The notes beneath the pieces were generated by a model. The model was given only the letters and a program-made list of their open reading frames with translations, was not told the origin of the DNA and made no database searches. From assembly GCF_003315195.1 (NCBI RefSeq), contig NZ_QNRV01000006.1:51416-115415 (forward strand): a stretch of 64,000 nucleotides of DNA, written 5' to 3'. The translations under genes and the position numbers were made by a program. The first letter of the stretch is position 1; every line of letters starts with the position of its first letter. Positions 38,336 through 46,776 of the stretch are shown piece by piece. Source of the stretch: Sutterella wadsworthensis. GTDB taxonomy: Bacteria; Pseudomonadota; Gammaproteobacteria; Burkholderiales; Burkholderiaceae_F.

Positions 38336-39406
38336 ATGAGCAGTCATCCGCGCATTGAAGCCTGGCTCCACCGCGTTTGGTCGCACCGCGGCCCAACGGC
38401 TTGCCTGCTCTACCCGCTTTCACTCATTTATGAGGCCATAAGCGCCTCCAAACGCAAAAGCACCAAGCCGCAGCACCTTCCCGTACCGGTCGTCGTTGTG
38501 GGCAACATCTATGTTGGGGGCACCGGTAAAACGCCGGTTACGATTGCGCTCGTACGGGAGCTTCGAGCTCGCGGCTGGACCCCCGGCGTCATCTCCCGCG
38601 GCTTTGGCCGCCAAGCCGAAGAAGTCAAGATTGTGACGCCCGAATCGGATGCGCGGGAAGTGGGGGACGAACCGCTCCTCATCGCCCGCGACTCCATGGC
38701 GCCGGTTGCGGTCGGCCGTGCACGTTATCAGGCCGGCCTTGCGCTCCTGCATGCTCACCCCGGCGTCAATATCATTTTGTCTGATGACGGACTGCAGCAC
38801 ACGGCACTCGCCCGCGACGTAGAACTCGCCGTCATCGGCGCGGGCGGGCTGGGCAATGGCTGGCTGCTGCCCGCCGGTCCCCTGCGTGAGCCTGTTTCCC
38901 GGCTCGATGAAGTGGATGCGCTCATCCTCAACACCACGACGGATGTGGAGGTCGAGAGCCGCACACCGCGATTCGCCGTTTCAAGCTGCTTCGGAGCATG
39001 TCGGCGCCTTTCCAACGGCGACATCCGCGACATAGACGAAGTCTCGCACGATTTGAAAGCCTCCCAAGGAAAGGCTCTGGCTGCCGCCGGCATTGCCTCT
39101 CCCAGCCGATTCTTCGCTATGGTGCGTGCTCACGACATCGACTGTACCGAACTTGAACTCGGCGACCACTACGACTTTGCCAAGAACCCGTTTGCCGGCC
39201 GCAAGGAATCCATCATTCTCATCACCGCAAAAGATGCTGTGAAGTGTGCGCGTATTCCGGAAATCAAAAACGACGATCGAATTTGGGTCGTCGGACTTGA
39301 AGTCGTTCTGGACACCTATCTCGTTGACATCGTCGACCAAAAAGCCGCCGCGGCAGCCCAACGCATGGGGCGCCATCCGGAAACGCGCAACGACAAAATT
39401 GAGTGA
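38336..39406 (+). CDS. lpxK: Tetraacyldisaccharide 4'-kinase
   Basis: Phosphorylates the lipid A precursor at the 4' position in the inner membrane. 356 aa. The P-loop is in VVGNIYVGGTGKTPVTIAL, with VISRGFGR, VGDEPLLIA and LSDDGLQHTALARDVELAVI after it. AGGAG lies 8 bases before the ATG. First gene of lpxK-trm112-kdsB, a common outer-membrane operon; it confirms a Gram-negative LPS producer. Confidence 0.96.
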   Translation: MSSHPRIEAWLHRVWSHRGPTACLLYPLSLIYEAISASKRKSTKPQHLPVPVVVVGNIYVGGTGKTPVTIALVRELRARGWTPGVISRGFGRQAEEVKIVTPESDAREVGDEPLLIARDSMAPVAVGRARYQAGLALLHAHPGVNIILSDDGLQHTALARDVELAVIGAGGLGNGWLLPAGPLREPVSRLDEVDALILNTTTDVEVESRTPRFAVSSCFGACRRLSNGDIRDIDEVSHDLKASQGKALAAAGIASPSRFFAMVRAHDIDCTELELGDHYDFAKNPFAGRKESIILITAKDAVKCARIPEIKNDDRIWVVGLEVVLDTYLVDIVDQKAAAAAQRMGRHPETRNDKIE

Positions 39407-39468
39407 ATGCTCAATCGGTTTGATCTCGTCAGCTTCGCAACGCTTATTCCAAAAAGAAAATATTTGCT

Positions 39469-39744
39469 ATGTCCTCCTTCATTCCTGAATTTCTTGTCTG
39501 TCCCAACTGCCGAGGACGCCTTTTTGCATCCGTCCCAGAAGAGCAGGCCAACGATGCCGAAGGCGACAAAGAGCTCATTTGCCCGCACTGCAGCCTTGCC
39601 TTTGCGGTGAAAGATCACATTCCAATGATGGTGCCGCACGACGCCAGAAAGCTTTCCGAAGCTGAAACGCTCAGCTGGCAGAGCAAGGCCCGAGCGCTTT
39701 CTGGCCAGGGACCCAATGCAGAAACCGCAGGAGACCTCTCATGA
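39469..39744 (+). CDS. Trm112-family zinc-ribbon protein (YcaR/UPF0434)
   Basis: 91-aa small protein with two cysteine pairs (CPNC near 11-14, CPHC near 38-41) and IPMMVPHDARKL, typical of the YcaR/Trm112 family found between lpxK and kdsB. The C-terminal 30 residues are variable. Its stop overlaps the kdsB start (ATGA at 39741-39744). Biochemical role unknown. Confidence 0.9.
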   Translation: MSSFIPEFLVCPNCRGRLFASVPEEQANDAEGDKELICPHCSLAFAVKDHIPMMVPHDARKLSEAETLSWQSKARALSGQGPNAETAGDLS

Positions 39745-40505
39745 GCTTCACCGTCATTATTCCTGCCCGCATGAAGTCCACGCGTCTGCCCGAAAAACCC
39801 CTGAAGGACATTTGCGGCAAACCGATGATCGTTCGTGTCGCAGAGGCCGCCAGCCGTACCGGCGCTTCACGCATTGCCGTTGCTACCGATCATGAAGCCA
39901 TTTATGAAGCCTGCCGAACGGCCGGCATTGAATGCGTCATGACGCGGGCTGACCATCCCACGGGCACGGATCGCCTTGCCGAAGCTGCCTCGCTGCTTGG
40001 GCTTGCTGCCGACGAAATCGTCGTCAACATTCAGGGCGATGAGCCTCTGATGCCCGCAGAAGCCGTTAATCAGACGGCTGCACTTCTTGCGGATCGCCCG
40101 GAATGCGCCGTTGCAACCGCCGCCCATACGCTCACGTCCATTGAAGACTTCTTTAGCCCCAACGTTGTCAAAGTTGAGCTCGACAGCCGCGGCAATGCGC
40201 TCACCTTCTCACGCGCCCCTATTCCCTGGCCGCGGGACGCTTTCCGTAAAGATCAGACCAAGCTGCCCGAAGGCTTCCGCCCGCTCCACCATTTGGGGCT
40301 CTACGCCTACCGAGTCGGCTTTCTAAAGAAATTCCCGACACTTGCACCGGCACCGATCGAAGAAGCTGAAAGTCTTGAACAGCTGCGCGCACTCTGGAAC
40401 GGAGAAAAAATTGCCGTTCTCGTCCTTCATCAGGCACTCCCTGCGGGTGTAGATACAGAGGAAGATCTCGAGCGCGTGCGCGCTGTTTTTGCTTCCCGCC
40501 AATGA
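39741..40505 (+). CDS. kdsB: 3-deoxy-manno-octulosonate cytidylyltransferase
   Basis: Makes CMP-Kdo for LPS inner core. 254 aa; starts MSFTVIIPARMKSTRLPEKP (CTP-binding), with ATDHEAIYEAC, RADHPTGTDRLAEAA, VNIQGDEPLM and HHLGLYAYRVGFL. Translationally coupled to the preceding gene by a 4-nt overlap. Last gene of the lpxK operon, ended by a terminator. Confidence 0.97.
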   Translation: MSFTVIIPARMKSTRLPEKPLKDICGKPMIVRVAEAASRTGASRIAVATDHEAIYEACRTAGIECVMTRADHPTGTDRLAEAASLLGLAADEIVVNIQGDEPLMPAEAVNQTAALLADRPECAVATAAHTLTSIEDFFSPNVVKVELDSRGNALTFSRAPIPWPRDAFRKDQTKLPEGFRPLHHLGLYAYRVGFLKKFPTLAPAPIEEAESLEQLRALWNGEKIAVLVLHQALPAGVDTEEDLERVRAVFASRQ

Positions 40506-40532
40506 CGCATTGCACTTTTTAGCTGAAAACTT

Positions 40533-40567
40533 AAACGCGGAATCGGCAGCGTGATTCCGCGTTTTTT
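40533..40567 (+). terminator. Intrinsic terminator after kdsB
   Basis: 12-bp stem AAACGCGGAATC/GATTCCGCGTTT (40533-40544, 40553-40564) ending in a T6 run; it touches the 3' end of the convergent gene at 40571. Confidence 0.87.
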
Positions 40568-40570
40568 CAT

Positions 40571-41701
40571 TCACACCTTGAGCCACCAATCTTCAAAGGA
40601 TCGGCGCCGCGCCGGATCGAGCGGCATAGGCTCGCCAATCAAAGGCGTCGCAAGCGCGATGCCTAACATTTTTGCCGACTGCTTGGCCATATTCATGGGG
40701 TCGGTCCATTTGTGATGCGAAAGGCAGAATTTTGAATTGTGAATCGCCACAATGGCCTGAGGATTCAGCAGTGCGGCAGCCTGACGCCAAGCGGCCGGCA
40801 TCAGATGAACGCCCGGCCAATCGTCGTCGTACTGACCGTCCTCGATGAGCGCCAAATCAATCTTCGGAAAAGTTTGCGCAATCTGCGCAAAATGCGGCCC
40901 GAAGCTGGTGTCGCCCGAGTGATAAATCCGCATGCCGTCAGCTTCGAGCATGTATCCGCACCAAAGCGTCGGGTTCGGCGTAAAACTTCTCCCTGAAAAG
41001 TGCTGCGCGGGAACAGCTGAAACTGTGAGGCCGCCGACTTTGACAGATTCCTGCCAATCCAGCTCGGTGATGCGCTCTGCCTCCCAGCCCCAGGCCTCAA
41101 AGTGAGCGCCCACACCGAGCGGACAAACTACACGCCTCACTCGATTTTTAAGGTCCAGTACAGTGCGATAGTCCAAATGATCGTAATGGTCATGCGTAAT
41201 GAGCAAAAGATCGGCCGCCGGCAGATCGGCTGGCTCCCAGCAGTCCGTCCCCGGAAAAGGCTTATAGAACCCGGGCACCGGAAAAGCTTGATGGAGTGCA
41301 GGGTCGATCAGCACCTTGAGACCCGCCCAGTGGATAAAGAAACCCGAATGTCCAAGCCAGACCATATGGTTGTCAGGCACTGCCGCGAAATGGGTTTTGA
41401 TGTGCGGCACCGGTGCAGACGGGAAACGCTGCGGATTGCGGTCCAAAAGAAAATCCCGCATGATCTCCAAGCGTGAGCGGCCGCTCGCAGAAAGCTCCAT
41501 CGGCACGAGATTGTGAAACGACCCATCTTGCCAATGCGGTGAGGCCTGAATGCGCTTTAAACGCTCTCCAGTCGGCAGTGCGCCGAAGTCTGCCCGTGCC
41601 ATTACTGCGCTGCCGGCGGCCGCACCGGCCGCGGCCAGACCGGCAACCGCTGCGCCGCCTAAAAGCAGACGACGGCGTACAGAATTATGGGCAGCAGACA
41701 T
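40571..41701 (-). CDS. Tat-signal metallo-beta-lactamase-fold hydrolase (NAPE-PLD/RomA-like)
   Basis: 376 aa. The N-terminal Tat-type signal RRRLLLGGAAVAGLAAAG predicts a periplasmic protein. The zinc site HxHxDH is in THDHYDHLDY, preceded by VWLGHSGFFIHWAGLKVLIDP and followed by YHSGDTSFGPHF, which is the pattern of the NAPE-phospholipase D / UlaG / RomA branch. GGAGAG lies just before the ATG at 41701. The substrate is unknown; phospholipid or lipid-like phosphodiester hydrolysis is only a family-based guess. It stands alone, divergent from the attenuator-controlled transport gene. Confidence 0.85.
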   Translation of the reverse strand: MSAAHNSVRRRLLLGGAAVAGLAAAGAAAGSAVMARADFGALPTGERLKRIQASPHWQDGSFHNLVPMELSASGRSRLEIMRDFLLDRNPQRFPSAPVPHIKTHFAAVPDNHMVWLGHSGFFIHWAGLKVLIDPALHQAFPVPGFYKPFPGTDCWEPADLPAADLLLITHDHYDHLDYRTVLDLKNRVRRVVCPLGVGAHFEAWGWEAERITELDWQESVKVGGLTVSAVPAQHFSGRSFTPNPTLWCGYMLEADGMRIYHSGDTSFGPHFAQIAQTFPKIDLALIEDGQYDDDWPGVHLMPAAWRQAAALLNPQAIVAIHNSKFCLSHHKWTDPMNMAKQSAKMLGIALATPLIGEPMPLDPARRRSFEDWWLKV

Positions 41702-41976
41702 AAAAAGCTCTCCGGCTCAAAAACCATTCACACCTTTATTCTGCCTGTCTCTCAAGCGAATGCATCGGGGCTTTTTTCTCAAAATTTTGCCCAATTTCCG
41801 CAAATTCATTTTTGCTCGCCTTGATGGCTTCATCTGTGCACTAGGCGTTTTACCTAACAGACGGCTCTTTCCAAAACGCCCGAAGCAGGTCATTATTGTG
41901 GGGGTCGGGTGTTGCGGCAGCGTGCCGCAGCAGTCGATTCAGTCACATTTAATTGGTATTTTGGAGATTCCCTTTG

Positions 41977-42099
41977 ATGCAAGCACTGTCCTCGAGCGCC
42001 GAATTGAAGAGCCCGCTTGCCGCGGCTCTGTGCACGGCTATGAGCGGCATCTGCTCATCCTCTCTCTCCAAACTGCCGCAACGTTGGTGGCGGGTGTAG
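41977..42099 (+). CDS. Putative leader peptide with tandem Trp codons
   Basis: 40-codon reading frame. GGAG (41963-41966) lies 10 bases before the ATG. It begins MQALSSSAELKSPL and ends SKLPQRWWRV-stop. The two Trp codons (TGG TGG, 42085-42090) are three and four codons before the stop; E. coli TrpL ends GWWRTS-stop. The second Trp codon lies inside RNA segment 1 of the attenuator described at 42087-42177. The peptide shows no transmembrane segment or known domain. Proposed role: the ribosome translating it senses charged tRNA-Trp. Its expression is not proven, and a promoter upstream could not be assigned; a tight palindrome TGCGGCA-GCG-TGCCGCA lies at 41913-41929. Confidence 0.65.
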   Translation: MQALSSSAELKSPLAAALCTAMSGICSSSLSKLPQRWWRV

Positions 42100-42177
42100 C
42101 ATCGCCCGCCGCAAGCACAATTTTTCTCATCCGAACGATGGGCGGGCGCTTCGAAATGAAGGCGTACCGCCCTTTTT
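42087..42177 (+). promoter_or_regulatory. Trp-type transcription attenuator (four-segment RNA switch)
   Basis: Segment 1 (42087-42094) pairs with segment 2 (42105-42112), 8 bp with one G-U, loop containing the leader stop codon. Segment 2 (42103-42110, CGCCCGCC) also pairs perfectly with segment 3 (42141-42148, GGCGGGCG). Segment 3 (42140-42145) pairs with segment 4 (42167-42172), extended inward by about seven more pairs to a GAAAT loop, and T5 follows at 42173-42177, making an intrinsic terminator. A ribosome stalled on the Trp codons would free segment 2 for the 2:3 antiterminator; one reaching the stop would cover segment 2 and let 3:4 form. Start of the controlled gene is 79 nt further. 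Confidence 0.75.
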
Positions 42178-42255
42178 GCTTCCGGCACGGCGACACGACC
42201 TTCAAAGGTGAAGCGCCTATTCATCACAGATTTCATCAGTGATTCCGGAGCCGTC

Positions 42256-43860
42256 ATGACGAATGCTGCTTTCCTCACACTTTCGCATTGCGAACACCTT
42301 TTAAAGTACACCAAGCGAGCTGCTGCCCTGACTGCTGCCGCTGCGTCCGCAGCGCTCATTCTTGCTGCCTCGCCGGCCGCACAAGCCAAACACATTACGG
42401 TCGCGCTGTCGGCAGCCTTCACAACACTCGATAGCTACGATTCGCCTGACACCATCACAAAAGCCGTGGCACGAGCCGTTTATGAAGGGCTCTTTACTTT
42501 TGATAACGACATGAATCCGGTGCCGCTTCTCGCAGAAGGGTATGAGCGCAGTGCCGACGGATTGACTTATACGGTGCGTCTGAAAAAAGGCGTGCAGTTT
42601 CACGACGGCACAGAATTTGACGCCGAAGCGGTGAAACTCAATTTTGACCGAGTGCTTCGTCCCAATTCCGGCCTCACCCGCCGAGCGATCTACACCTTCA
42701 TTGACACGGTGAAGGTCGTCGATAAATACACGGTGCAGTTCACGCTCAAGTATCCGCACGGCGGCTTCATCCGGCGTCTGGCCATGAATAACACAATGAT
42801 GGTCTGCCCAAGCCTCATTAAAGCCGCCGGCGGCAACAAAGCGGGCCTGGCGCTGAAAAGCTACGGCACGGGCCCTTACATTCAGGAAGAATTCAATCCG
42901 AGCGAAAAATTCGTCGTCAAAAAGAACCCAAATTACCGCATCAAGGGTCTGCCTAAGCTCGACGGCATTACCTTTATTCCCGTTCCGGAAAACTCTACGC
43001 GCGCCGCAATGATCCGTACCGGTGAAGCTGATTTCATCACAACGGTGCCGCTCGAGCAGATCAAGTCGCTAGAGGCCGACGAAACCCTCAATGTGACGGC
43101 GATCCCGTCGATCATGCAAAAGCACCTCGATCTCAACAACTTCTTTAAACCCTTCTCTGACAAGCGTGTCCGTCAGGCGATCAATTACGCGATCAATAAG
43201 GATGCCTTGGTGAAGGTGGCCTACAACGGTTATGCTGTGCCCCAGTACGGCATTCTGGCAAGTCAATATCCGGGGGCCGTCAAGCTTGGACCGTGGCCCT
43301 ATAACCCCCAAAAGGCGCGTGAACTGCTCAAGGAAGCGGGTTATCCCAACGGCTTTTCCACAATTCTGTGGTCAGGCTACAACGACACGACCTCCGGCAA
43401 GGTCGTGCAGTTCCTGCAGCAGCAGCTCGCGCAGGTCGGCATCAAGGTGGAAACGAAGCTGCTTGAACCGGGCGTGCGCACCGAACTGATCCTTCACGTC
43501 AAAGGAGCGGCTGACTCTAAATCGCGGCTTTTTTACATCGGCTGGAGCGACGGCTCATTCGACCCCGATCAGGTGCTTCGTCCGATTCTTCACAGTACGC
43601 AGCAGCCGCCCGTCTATATGAATACGACCTACTACGCCAACAAGCACTTTGATGAACTCATCGACAAAGCGTTGGTCGAACCCAATGAAGCCAAGCGCAA
43701 TCAGCTTTATGAAGATGCGCAAAAGACCGCTTGGGAAGATGCGCCGTGGGCATTCCTCCTCTTTGAGATGTCCACCGGTGCTTCGAACAAACACCTGAAA
43801 AACTTCAACATGATGGTCGATCAGAGTTTCGAGTTCTATAACGCTGAATGGGTTGAATAA
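42256..43860 (+). CDS. Family 5 periplasmic solute-binding protein (peptide/glutathione/nickel type ABC transport)
   Basis: 534-aa extracellular solute-binding protein of the DppA/OppA/GsiB family. A long Sec-type signal ends about SPAAQAKH (around residue 50). Family features are ITKAVARAVYEGLFTFDNDM, LAEGYERSADGLTYTVRLKKGVQFHDGTEF and VRQAINYAINKDALVKVAYN. The start at 42256 has GGAG 5 bases upstream. No permease or ATPase genes follow (the next gene is adk), so it must serve a transporter encoded elsewhere. The Trp-type attenuator in front suggests that it brings in tryptophan-containing peptides or a related nutrient; that is inference. Confidence 0.9.
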   Translation: MTNAAFLTLSHCEHLLKYTKRAAALTAAAASAALILAASPAAQAKHITVALSAAFTTLDSYDSPDTITKAVARAVYEGLFTFDNDMNPVPLLAEGYERSADGLTYTVRLKKGVQFHDGTEFDAEAVKLNFDRVLRPNSGLTRRAIYTFIDTVKVVDKYTVQFTLKYPHGGFIRRLAMNNTMMVCPSLIKAAGGNKAGLALKSYGTGPYIQEEFNPSEKFVVKKNPNYRIKGLPKLDGITFIPVPENSTRAAMIRTGEADFITTVPLEQIKSLEADETLNVTAIPSIMQKHLDLNNFFKPFSDKRVRQAINYAINKDALVKVAYNGYAVPQYGILASQYPGAVKLGPWPYNPQKARELLKEAGYPNGFSTILWSGYNDTTSGKVVQFLQQQLAQVGIKVETKLLEPGVRTELILHVKGAADSKSRLFYIGWSDGSFDPDQVLRPILHSTQQPPVYMNTTYYANKHFDELIDKALVEPNEAKRNQLYEDAQKTAWEDAPWAFLLFEMSTGASNKHLKNFNMMVDQSFEFYNAEWVE

Positions 43861-43875
43861 CACACCTATGCGCCA

Positions 43876-43956
43876 GGCTGCCAAATGCCAATTGCAGCCC
43901 TCCATTTTTTCTTCTCCCATGCCGCGCTCGCCGTCTCGGACACCAACGAGCGCGGC
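43876..43956 (+). terminator. Two hairpins after the solute-binding protein gene
   Basis: GGCTGC (43876-43881) pairs with GCAGCC (43894-43899), with a T6 stretch five bases later (43905-43910). A second, 10-bp perfect stem GCCGCGCTCG/CGAGCGCGGC lies at 43921-43930 and 43947-43956 without a T-run. The first is the likelier terminator. The rest of 43861-44283 holds no convincing gene. Confidence 0.5.
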
Positions 43957-44094
43957 GCGGCTCTTAAAGCGCCGGCAGCAGCTCTGGAAGCACGGCGAAT
44001 AAAAGAAATGCATCTGAAAAGCCGACCGACGCTCGAGCACGTCGACGGCATCAGTGTGGTCCTTTGAGAGCGCAGCGATCAAAAGCGTTGCTAA

Positions 44095-44937
<843 letters not shown>

Positions 44938-44972
44938 TTCACAGCTGCATCCTCTCGCAGAGAGGGTGGACG

Positions 44973-45009
44973 AAAAGGTCCGACGGTTTGTGCCGTACGG
45001 ACCTTTTTT
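44973..45009 (+). terminator. Intrinsic terminator after adk
   Basis: AAAAGGTCCG (44973-44982) pairs with CGGACCTTTT (44998-45007); an inner ACGG/CCGT extension and a T-run complete it. Confidence 0.87.
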
Positions 45010-45119
45010 ATCGGCATTTCTCCTGTCCTGCAGCGGAAGGTTTTCGTTTATGCAGACCGCCGCCTGTACCGGTGCTATCGTTGTCGACGCTCTGCTTTCA
45101 CTTGCAAGGACATGCTGAG

Positions 45120-46631
45120 ATGACCGAATGCGTTGACTGCGCCTTTTGCGCGCCGCTCACGGACGCCGAACGCGACCAAATTTTCCAAGCCCTTCTCGAA
45201 ATCGTCGGCCCCCGCGGGCTCGTTACTGCTCCGGATGAAATCGCCGCAGCGTCCCTAGACTCACGCCGCCGCCGCCAAGGCAGCGCTCTGGCACTCGTTC
45301 GAGCGGCCTCCACAGAGGAAGTATCTGCCGTTGTGCGCTTGGCTGGAGAATGGGGACTCTGCATCGTGCCGCAATGCGGCAACACTTCAACCGTGGGCGG
45401 CGCAACACCGGAACCAGAAAGCCCTGCCAACCGCCGCACGATCATTCTCAGTCTCTCCCGCATGAACCGGATCCTCAGCGTTGATCCGGTCAATGCTGCA
45501 ATGACGGTGGAAGCCGGCGTCATTCTCGCTAAAGCGGCCGAAGCGGCCCGCGAAGCAGGTTACCTCTATCCAATTTCTCTGGCAGCCGAAGGCACCGCCG
45601 AGATTGGCGGAACGCTTGCCGCCAATGCCGGCGGCGTTCATGTGGTGCGTTACGGCATGGCACGGCGCAGCTGCCTCGGCATTGAAGTCGTGCTCGCCGA
45701 CGGACGAGTGGTAAACCTCATGCGCAGCGTCCGCAAAGACAATACCGGCTACGACCTCCGAGACCTTTTTATTGGCTCTGAGGGCACATTGGGAATCATC
45801 ACGAAAGCCGTACTCGACTTATCTGCGCTCCCTGCCGGACGCCTCACAGTTTGGGCGCCGCTCGGCAGTCTTGAAGCCGTGGAAAAACTTTTCCAGACGG
45901 TCGAAAAATTCGCCGGCTCCGCGCTGACTGCATTCGAACTCATGTCCGAAGCCTCCCTCGACTTCGTCTATGCCGAGGGACGCACATCGCCCACCACGGC
46001 AAAGTCTGATTGGACAGTGCTTTTTGACCTCGCGCTGACGGGGCGCGACGACCCCGACAACATGACGGAAGGTCTGATTGAAGCACTCGAGCCGCTCTTT
46101 GATTCCGGTGATGTGCTCGACGCTGTGCTCGCCAAAAACGAAGATGAAGCTCAGGCGCTCTGGCAGCTGCGCGAAGAAATTCCCACGGCTGTTCGGTCTT
46201 CGGGCGGAAACATTAAAAATGACATCAGTGTCCCGCGCGGCAGTCTCTGCCGCTTCATTCGGGAAACCTTTGCCGAATTCGAGGAAAAAACGCCGTGGCT
46301 CGCCCCGGCCGTTTTCGGTCATTACGGCGACGGCAACCTGCACTTCAACCTTGGGAACCGCCCGGAGCTGGGCAAGGGGTTCTGGAAGCAGCACGAACGT
46401 GAAGTCCACCGCATGGTGAACGACGCGGTCATCCGTTTCGGCGGTTCCGTTGCGGCCGAACACGGCGTTGGAGCAAAGGCAGCGCTTCTCGAACGCACGA
46501 AAGATCCGGTAGAGCTTGAGCTCATGAAGACCATCCGCGCCGCACTCGATCCTAAAGGCATCCTCAATCCCGGACGTGTTGTGCGTTGGCCCGACAACGT
46601 CTGGCGTAATCCAGCGGAAGCGTGGGATTAA
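45120..46631 (+). CDS. FAD-binding oxidoreductase, D-lactate / D-2-hydroxyglutarate dehydrogenase type
   Basis: 503-aa member of the VAO/PCMH flavoprotein family (FAD-binding type 4 plus FAD-linked oxidase C-terminal domain). Seen: PQCGNTSTVGGATPE in the FAD-binding domain, LAAEGTAEIGGTLAANAGGVHVVRYG, IGSEGTLGIITKAVLDLS, GGNIKNDISVPRGSL and GHYGDGNLHFNLG (metal/substrate site), AAEHGVGAKAA. Cytosolic or membrane-peripheral. Probably oxidises a D-2-hydroxyacid and passes electrons to a quinone or electron-transfer flavoprotein; the exact acid is not readable. AAGGA lies 9 bases before the ATG. It follows the adk terminator. Confidence 0.88.
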   Translation: MTECVDCAFCAPLTDAERDQIFQALLEIVGPRGLVTAPDEIAAASLDSRRRRQGSALALVRAASTEEVSAVVRLAGEWGLCIVPQCGNTSTVGGATPEPESPANRRTIILSLSRMNRILSVDPVNAAMTVEAGVILAKAAEAAREAGYLYPISLAAEGTAEIGGTLAANAGGVHVVRYGMARRSCLGIEVVLADGRVVNLMRSVRKDNTGYDLRDLFIGSEGTLGIITKAVLDLSALPAGRLTVWAPLGSLEAVEKLFQTVEKFAGSALTAFELMSEASLDFVYAEGRTSPTTAKSDWTVLFDLALTGRDDPDNMTEGLIEALEPLFDSGDVLDAVLAKNEDEAQALWQLREEIPTAVRSSGGNIKNDISVPRGSLCRFIRETFAEFEEKTPWLAPAVFGHYGDGNLHFNLGNRPELGKGFWKQHEREVHRMVNDAVIRFGGSVAAEHGVGAKAALLERTKDPVELELMKTIRAALDPKGILNPGRVVRWPDNVWRNPAEAWD

Positions 46632-46670
46632 AAGATGCTTAAAGATTGATTTACATATATTTCATGCAAT

Positions 46671-46721
46671 TGGCGATGAATTCGGAAAAGTCCCTATCTG
46701 CGTCTGCGCAATTCATCGCCA
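46671..46721 (+). repeat. 12-bp inverted repeat ahead of the lipoprotein gene
   Basis: TGGCGATGAATT (46671-46682) and its exact complement (46710-46721) flank 27 bases, 40 nt after the dehydrogenase gene. No immediate T-run. Could end the upstream transcript or act as an operator. Confidence 0.5.
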
Positions 46722-46776
46722 TCCGTTCGATAATGAGGCACTTTTTTATCAATGCGCCTCTTTAAACGTACGCGTC

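Noticed and set aside
41550..42242. 230-codon open frame running through the attenuator region
   Set aside because: It lies antisense to the start of the metallo-hydrolase gene and then through the leader in another frame, with no ribosome-binding site; the short leader frame with its own site fits better.
43885..44067. 60-codon open frame between the binding protein and adk
   Set aside because: No ribosome-binding site, overlaps two hairpins, no recognisable features.
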